From Flavobacteriaceae bacterium (GTDB lineage: Bacteria; Bacteroidota; Bacteroidia; Flavobacteriales; Flavobacteriaceae), in the NCBI GenBank assembly GCA_018674025.1, contig JABHBC010000174.1:1-8766 (forward strand): a stretch of 8,766 bases of DNA. Direction: 5' to 3'. Shown one piece after another: positions 1-6,670 of this stretch (positions within the stretch are counted from its first letter, which is position 1; each line of letters starts with the position of its first letter). The position numbers and the translations under genes were made by a program. The notes under the pieces were generated by a model. The model did no database searches. It saw nothing but the letters and a program-made list of their open reading frames with translations, and had not been told where the DNA came from.

Positions 1-539
1 GAGGAGATATTGGTAATACAAGTTCCATGTATGCAAAAGCATATTTTGAAACTCTTAATTTTGACAGTATTACAATTAATCCTTACATGGGTAAGGATTC
101 TGTCGAACCATTTTTAGAATATCAAAATAAACATACTATTATTTTAGCGTTAACATCCAACGTTGGTGCATTCGATTTTCAAACAAAAAATATAGCAGAT
201 AATTCTAAAAAGCTTTATGAAGAGGTTATTAGAACAAGTACTAGCTGGAAAAACTCCAATCAATTAATGTATGTAGTAGGTGCTACAAAGGCCTCTTATT
301 TAAAGGAAATTAGAAATATAGTGCCAAATAATTTTCTGTTAATCCCTGGAGTTGGTGCTCAAGGAGGGGATTTAAAAGAAGTTTGTGATAATGGTTTGAA
401 TAATGAAGTTGGGCTTTTAATTAATTCATCCAGGTCAATTATTTATGCTTCTAATGACACTAATTTTGATATAGATGCTGCTAAAAATGCTCAAGAAATT
501 CAATCCCAAATGGAAGATATTTTATCATCTATAGATTGA
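1..539 (+). CDS. pyrF: Orotidine 5'-phosphate decarboxylase, C-terminal part (5' end outside window)
   Basis: Catalyses decarboxylation of OMP to UMP, the last step of de novo pyrimidine synthesis, in the cytoplasm. The reading frame is open from the first base: codons from base 3 read GDIGNTSS and run straight into the ATG at 27, so that ATG is internal and the gene starts upstream of the window. 178 residues are visible. They carry hallmarks of the longer 'family 2' OMP decarboxylases: GDIGNTS (end of the catalytic segment, whose Lys lies upstream), INPYMGKDSVEPFLEY, LALTSNVGAFDFQ, the phosphate-binding PGVGAQGGDL and the late SRSIIYAS with its conserved Arg. The family is usually about 270 residues, so roughly the first third is missing. 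The TGA stop is 13 bp before the next gene. Nothing suggests a broken gene; the truncation is only the window edge. Confidence 0.95.
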   Translation, partial: GDIGNTSSMYAKAYFETLNFDSITINPYMGKDSVEPFLEYQNKHTIILALTSNVGAFDFQTKNIADNSKKLYEEVIRTSTSWKNSNQLMYVVGATKASYLKEIRNIVPNNFLLIPGVGAQGGDLKEVCDNGLNNEVGLLINSSRSIIYASNDTNFDIDAAKNAQEIQSQMEDILSSID

Positions 540-552
540 TTAAATAATTATT

Positions 553-1476
553 TTGAATAAACTTATATACTTATTTCTATTTATATCTCTAACTTTTTTT
601 TCATGTGTAAAACAGGAACTACCTAATCAGTTTATTACTGTTTTAGGTAATGTGCAAGATGCTGGCTATCCACACATTGGGTGTGAAAAATTTTGTTGCA
701 ACCAAAATTTTAATTCAAAAGCTGTAAACTTTGTAACTAGTCTAGGTTTAACAGACTTAGTTGATAATAAATCTTATTTATTAGAGGCAACACCAGATAT
801 TAGTATGCAATTAAAGTTTTTAAAAAATAAGAATAATTCTTCTACTATAATCGACGGAGTTTTTATTACTCATGCACATATTGGACACTACACTGGTTTA
901 ATGTACTTTGGAAGAGAGGCTTTGGGGGCTTATAAAGTTCCAGTATACGTTATGCCTAAAATGAAAATTTTTCTTGAATCAAATAGTCCATGGAATCAAT
1001 TAGTTGATCTCAAGAATATTCATTTAACTGAAATATTTAATAATAAAAAAATCTCAATTTCTAATAATTTAAAAATTGTTCCATTTACGGTTCCTCACAG
1101 AGATGAGTTTTCTGAAACAGTTGGGTATAAAATAATGGGACCCAACAAGTCTGCATTATTTATTCCTGATATTAACAAATGGAATTTATGGAACAAAGAC
1201 ATAATAAATGAAGTTAAAGATGTAGATTATGCTTTTTTAGACGCTACATTTTTCAAAGATGGAGAGGTGGATAGATCTATGGATGAGATTCCTCATCCTT
1301 TTATGGAGGAAACATTAAATTTATTTAAAAATGAACCTAAAGATGTGAAAAATAAAATATATTTCATTCATTTTAATCACACAAATATTTCATTACAAGA
1401 AAATAATCCTGCTATAGACAGTATCTCAAAGTTGGGATATAACTTTGCAAGATTTGGAGATCAGCTATCCCTTTAA
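553..1476 (+). CDS. PqqB-like metallo-beta-lactamase-fold lipoprotein
   Basis: Predicted exported, lipid-anchored metallo-hydrolase of 307 residues; the substrate is unknown. Residues 1-17 form a lipoprotein signal ending LTFFS|C18. The body resembles the PqqB/PhnP branch of the metallo-beta-lactamase fold: GNVQDAGYPH followed by C44, C48 and C49 (probably a structural zinc site), then HAHIGH at 107-112, H182, D206, D230 and IHFNH at 272-276. The usual Asp of HxHxDH is Gly111, so one metal site may be altered. PqqB takes part in PQQ cofactor synthesis, but no other pqq gene is visible and PqqB is not normally a lipoprotein, so I do not use that name. The start is TTG: the in-frame stop at 541-543 leaves no ATG upstream, and a later start would remove the signal. 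It lies 13 bp after pyrF and is probably co-transcribed with it. Confidence 0.85.
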   Translation: MNKLIYLFLFISLTFFSCVKQELPNQFITVLGNVQDAGYPHIGCEKFCCNQNFNSKAVNFVTSLGLTDLVDNKSYLLEATPDISMQLKFLKNKNNSSTIIDGVFITHAHIGHYTGLMYFGREALGAYKVPVYVMPKMKIFLESNSPWNQLVDLKNIHLTEIFNNKKISISNNLKIVPFTVPHRDEFSETVGYKIMGPNKSALFIPDINKWNLWNKDIINEVKDVDYAFLDATFFKDGEVDRSMDEIPHPFMEETLNLFKNEPKDVKNKIYFIHFNHTNISLQENNPAIDSISKLGYNFARFGDQLSL

Positions 1477-1510
1477 AATATTTTTTGTAAATTTATTTAA
1501 AATCATTACT

Positions 1511-1609
1511 ATGAAAAATTTATCTTGTACTTGTTCATGTGAACCATGTAAAAACGGAGATTGTAAAAATTGTAACTGTATTTCTTGTTCCAGTGAAAAT
1601 TGCTGCTAA
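1511..1609 (+). CDS. Metallothionein-like cysteine-rich mini-protein (32 aa)
   Basis: A 32-residue ORF with ATG start and TAA stop. Ten residues are Cys, at 6, 8, 10, 13, 18, 21, 23, 26, 31 and 32, giving CxCxCxxCx4CxxCxCxxCx4CC. There is no His and no aromatic residue; the rest is mainly Asn, Lys, Ser and acidic residues. This is the composition of a metallothionein: a short peptide that folds around a thiolate cluster with Zn(II), Cd(II) or Cu(I) and buffers or detoxifies metal in the cytoplasm. No signal peptide is seen. It starts 34 bp after the MBL lipoprotein gene and could be read through from it. A deviant Bacteroidota-type promoter (TTG at 1454-1456, then TATTTTTTG at 1479-1487) may give it its own start. 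The last four bases overlap the stop of the convergent amidohydrolase gene. The assignment rests on cysteine pattern alone; a chance ORF is unlikely with 31% Cys. Confidence 0.72.
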   Translation: MKNLSCTCSCEPCKNGDCKNCNCISCSSENCC

Positions 1610-3189
1610 TTAACTCCAGGTTGTTTAAGCTTCCAACTCGTTTTCAATTTCTCTGAGTCTACCATTTTTTTTACATCATCAAGTAACTTCTTTGCGTCAT
1701 AGACTACCCCATCTTTAATTGTATATTTAACACCTCCAACTCTAACCACTTCGTTATCAGTAGTAAGTTTTATAGCTCCTGTGCCGTAAAGTGTTTTAAA
1801 ATTCTTTAGTGGGTTTTCTTCAACAATAACAAAATCTGCATACTTACCAACTTGTACAGAACCAATTTTATGATCCATTTTTAGTGCTTCAGCTCCATTT
1901 AAAGTTGCAGATCTGATAACTTCCAGTGGATGGAACCCAGCTTCTCTAAGTAGCTCTAATTCTCTTACGTAAGCGAATCCGTATAGTTGGTATATAAATC
2001 CAGAATCGGACCCTGTAGTGACTCTTCCTCCTCTATTTTTATATTCATTTATAAATATCATCCAGAGTCTAAAATTTTCTTTCCATTCTATTTCTTGCTC
2101 TGTTCCCCAATCATGCCAATATGACCCATGTGAAATTTTACTGGGCTCAAAAAACTCCCATAAAGTTGGTAGGGTATAATCTTCGTGCCATTCTGCTCTT
2201 CTGGCTCTTTGTAAATCTCGACTCGCTTCATAAATATTAAATGTAGGATCTAAAGTGAAATCTAGATCTATTAATTCGTTCATTACCGAATTCCAATGTT
2301 TTGAATAAGGTTCTGCTGCTTGTTTCCAAAGTTTACCAGCTTCTTCAAATCTGTCTTGCTCATTTTGATAATTATAATCTAATGGATAATTTTGAACAGT
2401 CCTATCTGTAAATAAAGCTTCAGGTAACCCATACCAATGTTCCATTGAAGTTAGTCCCGCTCTTGCCGAATTTAATACATTCCACCTAGCAACACTTAAC
2501 TGTGCATGATGACAAGCAGATCCCAACCCCAATTTTTTATTTTCGTCCAAAGCTGCAGCCATAATTTCTGGTTCAGCTCCAAAAAATTTAATTCCATCAG
2601 CACCCTTTTTTGCATTAGCTCTTACCCAAGTTCTAGCCATTTCAGCAGTACTAATTGGAGCACCGTTCAATGGATTGAAATCTTTTCCAGTTTGACCAAA
2701 ACCTGTATATGCAAAAATTCTTGGTGCTATTATTTTATTTTCTGCACTAAGTTTCTTTAAATTCAATGTCCAATCAATTCCTCTACCGCTGGGTTCCCTA
2801 ACAGTAGTTACACCATGAGCCATCCAAAGTTTAAATACATACTCATAACTTGCTCCTTGAGCGTCCCCTCCAATATGGCCATGCATATCTATAAACCCAG
2901 GCATTAGATACATTCCATTAGCATTAATCTCGACACCGCCTTTTTCTAATTTAGGTCTGCTTGCTTCATTAATTTCAACTCCTGGATATCCAACAACTTG
3001 AATTTTAGAAATAATATTTTTTCTTACAACTATATCAATAGGTCCTCTAGGCGGTGATCCATCTCCATTAATGAGTGTTATCCCTCTAATTATCAGTTGA
3101 TCATGTTGTCTGTTTTCTATTTCAGACTGTTGTGAAAAACTAATATTGAATAATAGAAAAGTAAGTATGTATGATATTGATTTTTTCAT
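1606..3189 (-). CDS. Exported amidohydrolase-superfamily metallo-hydrolase
   Basis: A 527-residue hydrolase of the amidohydrolase superfamily, in the imidazolonepropionase/Xaa-Pro dipeptidase-like group; the exact substrate cannot be read. I place the start at the ATG at 3187-3189, because it begins a clean signal peptide (MKKSISYILTFLLFNISFSQ) and sits 10 bp after the upstream gene. A longer frame to 3243 would bury the signal and overlap that gene. Visible metal-site residues in this numbering: HGH 103-105 in PGFIDMHGH, K201 in GIKFF (candidate carboxylated Lys), HH 227-228, H251 in SMEHW and D395 in TTGSDSG. The C-terminal GSVQVGKYADFVIV is the usual small beta-domain return. About 140 residues separate H251 from D395, which is long and includes a Trp/Tyr-rich insertion. 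It is the second gene of an operon with the M14 peptidase, suggesting action on peptides or derivatives in the periplasm. Confidence 0.9.
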   Translation of the reverse strand: MKKSISYILTFLLFNISFSQQSEIENRQHDQLIIRGITLINGDGSPPRGPIDIVVRKNIISKIQVVGYPGVEINEASRPKLEKGGVEINANGMYLMPGFIDMHGHIGGDAQGASYEYVFKLWMAHGVTTVREPSGRGIDWTLNLKKLSAENKIIAPRIFAYTGFGQTGKDFNPLNGAPISTAEMARTWVRANAKKGADGIKFFGAEPEIMAAALDENKKLGLGSACHHAQLSVARWNVLNSARAGLTSMEHWYGLPEALFTDRTVQNYPLDYNYQNEQDRFEEAGKLWKQAAEPYSKHWNSVMNELIDLDFTLDPTFNIYEASRDLQRARRAEWHEDYTLPTLWEFFEPSKISHGSYWHDWGTEQEIEWKENFRLWMIFINEYKNRGGRVTTGSDSGFIYQLYGFAYVRELELLREAGFHPLEVIRSATLNGAEALKMDHKIGSVQVGKYADFVIVEENPLKNFKTLYGTGAIKLTTDNEVVRVGGVKYTIKDGVVYDAKKLLDDVKKMVDSEKLKTSWKLKQPGVN

Positions 3190-3199
3190 ATAATTAAAT

Positions 3200-5722
3200 T
3201 TAATTTGTTGGAACATTGATATTATCACCAAAAAATATAGCATTCAAAAATAATTTATTGGTTCCGTACCAGGAACCTCTAAAATTAGGATTATCAGCAA
3301 AAATTACTACTCTACCAGAACCTAATCTCGAAACTATCAAAGAAGCAGTATTTTTAAAATTATTTTTCATATTTTTTTTAGAAATATATCCATCAATGTG
3401 AGGATCTTTAGAATAAATTCCAACTGAGGAATAATGATCCTTCGTTTTATTAATAAATACATTATTGTTTTTGTAAACTGGAATTGAAGAATCTCTATAG
3501 CCAAATGCTAATGGGTGGGTTAAATCCAGATCAACGTTTAAAATAGCACCACCAATTCTTTCTCTTCCAATGTTTTCTGCTGCACTTACATAGTTTTTTC
3601 TTGAAAAAATTGAATCATTAATTGGTTCTAGCAATGTTTCCTTAACTAATTCTTTTTCTATAACCCAGCTAGATCCTTTAGCAATCGTTATAAGGGTGTT
3701 ACCTTTTTTAACCCAGTTATTAATTTTCTCAATGTCAATTTTGGCTAATTGATTGTATGATCCAGAAACCATTATTAAAGTAGTATACTTATCCAACGAA
3801 ACTCTGCTAAATTGGCTTAACCTTATTTTTGATATAGGCATTCCAACTCTTGTATCCATTAGATGCCAAACCTCTCCTGCTTCGTATGAATTTACTCCTT
3901 CTCCAATTAGTAATGCAACTTTTACAGGTTTATTGATTCTGAAATTATTACTACCTAAATCAATTCCTTTAATACTAAAACCAGACTTAGAGTTATATAT
4001 TGGTACATTATATTTTTCTTGTGCAGTTTTAATTATTTCATATAACTTATCAGCGGATATTTTTTGTTTACTTACGGGAATTAAAATTGATCCATAATTG
4101 AAATTTTTTATACTACTTGTTTCATTAACTCTTACTGAAAATGGTTTAAAAGCAGAATATGTAATTAAATTATTTTTTTGTAAATAATTTAATGCAGCTA
4201 CCGAATTATAATCGTCCCAATCTAATATGTAAGAATAATTCGATTTATTAACTTTTATATTTTTCACTAAATCATTGGTTGACAAAATCTCTGAATCAGT
4301 CGTAAAGTTTTTAAGTTTTCTAGATTTCATATTATAGAAATTTGACATACTCCATGCTGACGCATCATAAAAAACACTATCTACATATTTATCATAGGTT
4401 TCAAAGAAATTTTTAACCATTCTTGACTGCGTTTGATTGACAGGAACAACATATTTTCCTTTACTCTTATAAACCTTTACTTTATGAACTAATAATTTAT
4501 CAATAAAAGCTTTGTTTCTATTTTGATCATATAAATCACCAAATTCGTAAGCTTTTATTTTTTCATCTTTAAATTCTTTTAATGATGAATCAAAAAATCT
4601 TTTCTGGTAATCTCTAAGCATTTTTTTATTATCTACAGCAGCCTCTACTGTTGCAATACTAGATAAATATTGATTTCTAATTGTAAATCCAAAGGATATT
4701 GTACCATAATTTGTTTCTTGTAAATGCCCTCTAGAACTAGCTTGTTCAAATAATATAGCTAATCCACCTTGAACATCAGGATAAGAAGATCCGTATCCAG
4801 GATATGTCTCATCAAATGATTCTTTAGTATAATAAAATGAACCAATACTATCCAATGCTTTAACATAATATTCAGCAAATTTTGGACTAAGAACATTGTA
4901 GTTTTCATCAGGAATCAATGGATTAACTGATGCATTTGTTTTCATAGGTTCAAAAAAGTAATTACTATTTGTTCCCATTTCGTGAAAGTCAGTTACAACA
5001 TTTGGATACCAAGTGTGAAACCATTTTAGTTTATTGCGACTTTCAGGGTTTACTGCTAATAACCAGTCCCTATTTAAATCAAACCAATAATGATTTGTTC
5101 TTCCTCTTGGCCATGCTTCATTATGTTCTGAATCATATTCATCTGCTACAAGATTAATCGATTTATTTTGATTCGCCCATTGAGTATGTCTATCACGTCC
5201 ATCAGGATTAATTGTTGGATCAATAAAAACAACAGATTGTTGTCTAAATTTTTCAATTTTTTTATTTTTTGACGCTACAAGTGTATAAGCGGTTAGTAAA
5301 GCAGCTTCTGAACTGGAAGGTTCATTTCCATGTACTCCATATCCAAGATTAATAATAATTGGCAGATCATCATTTAAAGAAACAGATGCTCCAGGAATTG
5401 TATTTTTTAGATGTTCTTTTTGGATGTCATCTAATCTATTTAAATTACTTTCAGATGTAACAGTCAAAATAATAAGATCTCTTCCTTCATGCGTTTTGCC
5501 ATAGTTAATTAAATCTGCTTTATTTGAAACAGTGCTCAAATAGGTTAGGTAACTAACAATCTGGTCATGTCTAGTATGTTGAAATCCTATTTCGTAACCC
5601 AAAAATTCTTCTGGTGATAAAATTGAATTATTATATGGTTTATAATTCTCCAGGAAATAATTTTGACTGCTTATAACATTGCTTAATATTATAAAGACTA
5701 GTAATAACTTTAAGTTTTTCAT
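3200..5722 (-). CDS. Exported M14-family zinc carboxypeptidase with GATase1-like C-terminal domain
   Basis: An 840-residue secreted zinc peptidase. Residues 1-19 form a Sec signal (MKNLKLLLVFIILSNVISS). The M14 domain spans about 45-370: H131 and E134 in YGVHGNEPSSSEA and H247 in TDFHEMGTNSNYFFEP are the expected zinc ligands. INPDGRDRH (171-179) and FDLNRDW (214-220) fit the substrate-binding Asn-Arg region. E326 in LFEQASSRG is the probable catalytic Glu. After a linker, about 598-690 (VALLIGEGVNSYEAGEVW, then LIMVSGSY) resembles a class I glutamine-amidotransferase-like fold without an evident catalytic Cys, and the end carries GSGRVVIFADNPNFRGSWYGTN. This two-part architecture is common in Bacteroidota. 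The family removes C-terminal residues from peptides or cuts cell-wall peptides; which applies here is unknown. It is the first gene of a two-gene minus-strand operon, with the amidohydrolase 10 bp downstream. There is no Por/T9SS sorting domain. Confidence 0.92.
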   Translation of the reverse strand: MKNLKLLLVFIILSNVISSQNYFLENYKPYNNSILSPEEFLGYEIGFQHTRHDQIVSYLTYLSTVSNKADLINYGKTHEGRDLIILTVTSESNLNRLDDIQKEHLKNTIPGASVSLNDDLPIIINLGYGVHGNEPSSSEAALLTAYTLVASKNKKIEKFRQQSVVFIDPTINPDGRDRHTQWANQNKSINLVADEYDSEHNEAWPRGRTNHYWFDLNRDWLLAVNPESRNKLKWFHTWYPNVVTDFHEMGTNSNYFFEPMKTNASVNPLIPDENYNVLSPKFAEYYVKALDSIGSFYYTKESFDETYPGYGSSYPDVQGGLAILFEQASSRGHLQETNYGTISFGFTIRNQYLSSIATVEAAVDNKKMLRDYQKRFFDSSLKEFKDEKIKAYEFGDLYDQNRNKAFIDKLLVHKVKVYKSKGKYVVPVNQTQSRMVKNFFETYDKYVDSVFYDASAWSMSNFYNMKSRKLKNFTTDSEILSTNDLVKNIKVNKSNYSYILDWDDYNSVAALNYLQKNNLITYSAFKPFSVRVNETSSIKNFNYGSILIPVSKQKISADKLYEIIKTAQEKYNVPIYNSKSGFSIKGIDLGSNNFRINKPVKVALLIGEGVNSYEAGEVWHLMDTRVGMPISKIRLSQFSRVSLDKYTTLIMVSGSYNQLAKIDIEKINNWVKKGNTLITIAKGSSWVIEKELVKETLLEPINDSIFSRKNYVSAAENIGRERIGGAILNVDLDLTHPLAFGYRDSSIPVYKNNNVFINKTKDHYSSVGIYSKDPHIDGYISKKNMKNNFKNTASLIVSRLGSGRVVIFADNPNFRGSWYGTNKLFLNAIFFGDNINVPTN

Positions 5723-5742
5723 ATAAATATTATTAATTGATG

Positions 5743-5766
5743 TTTATAAATATAATTATTTATAAA
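5743..5766. repeat. Perfect 10-bp inverted repeat in divergent promoter region
   Basis: TTTATAAATA, spacer TAAT, then TATTTATAAA: two perfect 10-bp arms within the 52-bp gap between the divergent M14 peptidase and DUF1684 genes. The position suits an operator, or the overlapping -7 regions of both promoters: TATATTTA on the minus strand (5747-5754) is one base off the Bacteroidota TAnnTTTG box, and TTG at 5737-5739 with TAAATTGT at 5763-5770 is a poor candidate on the plus strand. All arm bases are A or T, so chance in such AT-rich DNA is a real alternative. No regulator gene is nearby. Confidence 0.45.
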
Positions 5767-5774
5767 TTGTTGGC

Positions 5775-6380
5775 ATGAAAAATCTAGTTGTATTAGTAAT
5801 TATAATTACTGTCTTGAGTTCATGTAATGAACAAAAAAGATATATTCCTAATTTGACTGAATTTCAAAAAGAATTAAATTCCTCATTTAAAGATGTAACT
5901 AAATCACCTCTTTCAAAAAATGATAGACAAGATTTTGTTTCGTTAGATTTTTTTGATTTTGATTCTAGTTATGTTGTTAATGCTGTTTTAACCCCTTATA
6001 CAAAAGATAGCATATTTGATATGAAAACCAATACTGATAGAATGCATACTTATAATAAATTTGGTAAAATTAAATTTAATCTTAACGACTCATCATTTGA
6101 ACTTAATGTCTATGAGGATAAAGAATTAACCAATGAACAAATCAATATTGATGAACTTTTTCTTCCTTTTTATGATAATACCAATGGAATTACCACCTAT
6201 TCAGGTGGTCGATATATCGATTTAAAAGTTACTAAAGATTCAATAATTTCTATTGACTTTAACAAAGCATATAATCCCTATTGTGTATATAATTATAAGT
6301 TTTCTTGCCCAATTGTTCCAAGTGAGAACTACATATCATCAGAAATTAAAGCTGGAGTGAAAGATTACAATAAAAATTAA
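5775..6380 (+). CDS. DUF1684 family lipoprotein
   Basis: A 201-residue predicted lipoprotein. The signal is residues 1-16, with lipobox VLSS|C17. The body matches the DUF1684 pattern: FLPFYDNTNGITTYSGGRYIDL at about 129-150, and the signature run AYNPYCVYNYKFSCPIVPSENY at 165-186, with paired C170 and C178 and the ending EIKAGVKDY. The biochemical role of DUF1684 is unknown to me; members are single-domain proteins, often exported, about this size. The residues after Cys17 (NEQKR) show no acidic surface-export tag, so a periplasm-facing anchor is more likely. It is transcribed alone, divergently from the M14/amidohydrolase pair across 52 bp, and converges with a small membrane-protein gene 5 bp beyond its TAA. 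The stop region is an AT palindrome (AAAAATTAATTTTT, 6372-6385). Confidence 0.88.
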   Translation: MKNLVVLVIIITVLSSCNEQKRYIPNLTEFQKELNSSFKDVTKSPLSKNDRQDFVSLDFFDFDSSYVVNAVLTPYTKDSIFDMKTNTDRMHTYNKFGKIKFNLNDSSFELNVYEDKELTNEQINIDELFLPFYDNTNGITTYSGGRYIDLKVTKDSIISIDFNKAYNPYCVYNYKFSCPIVPSENYISSEIKAGVKDYNKN

Positions 6381-6385
6381 TTTTT

Positions 6386-6529
6386 TTATTTTTTATTAAG
6401 CTTATAAATTAAAATAGATAATAAAACAGCTACAAGAACATCATATATTGGTTTAACTTCAGGCCAACCAAAATTCCAAACACAGACAAGTAGTAACCAT
6501 AAAAACCAAACTTTATTAAACTGTTTCAT
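6386..6529 (-). CDS. Small two-helix membrane protein (47 aa), hypothetical
   Basis: A short minus-strand ORF, ATG at 6527-6529 and TAA at 6386-6388. It begins MKQFNKVWFLWLLLVCVWNF and has a hydrophobic, Trp-rich helix at about 7-20, a GWPEVKP turn at 21-27, a second hydrophobic helix at about 29-42 (YDVLVAVLLSILIY) and a basic tail KLNKK. That is a clean two-segment inner-membrane topology with charged ends at both termini, unlike random AT-rich translation. A perfect TATATTTG box lies upstream. It occupies the gap between DUF1684 (5 bp away, convergent) and dipeptidyl peptidase III (divergent). I do not recognise a named family. Possible roles are a structural or regulatory micro-membrane protein; a toxin is not supported. 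Conservation in relatives would decide whether it is real. Confidence 0.6.
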   Translation of the reverse strand: MKQFNKVWFLWLLLVCVWNFGWPEVKPIYDVLVAVLLSILIYKLNKK

Positions 6530-6573
6530 TGTTTAATTTTTAAAAAATTAAAATATAAATTCAATCGATATCC

Positions 6574-6581
6574 CAAATATA
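6574..6581 (-). promoter_or_regulatory. Possible Bacteroidota -7 box (TATATTTG) for the small membrane protein
   Basis: On the minus strand TATATTTG fits the TAnnTTTG -7 consensus of Flavobacteria exactly and would place transcription start about 40 nt before the ATG at 6529. No clear -33 TTG is found 17-23 bp further upstream, so the call is weak. The surrounding 141-bp spacer (6530-6670) must also hold the plus-strand promoter of the dipeptidyl peptidase III gene; only degenerate boxes are visible there (TACTATTG at 6621-6628, TAATTTAA at 6653-6660). No RNA gene or strong hairpin is seen in the spacer. Confidence 0.28.
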
Positions 6582-6670
6582 TTAATTTACTATGATTAGA
6601 TTAATTTAAGTTTAATTATTTACTATTGTTTAAAAACCATAATTTAGTCATATAATTTAAAAATATACAG

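Noticed and set aside
553..1476. Calling the MBL lipoprotein pqqB
   Set aside because: Similarity is at family level; the lipobox, altered HxHxGH motif and absence of other pqq genes argue against a PQQ synthesis role.
2506..2760. Plus-strand open frame of 84 codons opposite the amidohydrolase gene
   Set aside because: Lies wholly antisense to a well-supported gene; Ser/Cys/Phe-rich translation with no domain or signal logic.
3190..3243. Possible 18-residue N-terminal extension of the amidohydrolase
   Set aside because: It would overlap the M14 gene by 44 bp and hide the clean signal peptide that starts at the ATG at 3187-3189.
3216..3401. Plus-strand open frame of 61 codons opposite the M14 gene end
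   Set aside because: Antisense shadow of the conserved GSGRVVIFADNP region; no independent support.
3753..4097. Plus-strand open frame of 114 codons opposite the M14 gene
   Set aside because: Antisense to the GATase-like domain; no recognisable motif, no promoter, and the minus-strand protein is clearly the real one.
4969..5157. Plus-strand open frame of 62 codons
   Set aside because: Antisense to the M14 catalytic core, where strong motifs (DLNRDW, TDFHEMG) fix the true frame.
6372..6387. AT palindrome plus T-run at the DUF1684 stop as a bidirectional terminator
   Set aside because: The stem contains no G or C and includes coding bases of the last codons; such a hairpin would be too weak to call from sequence.
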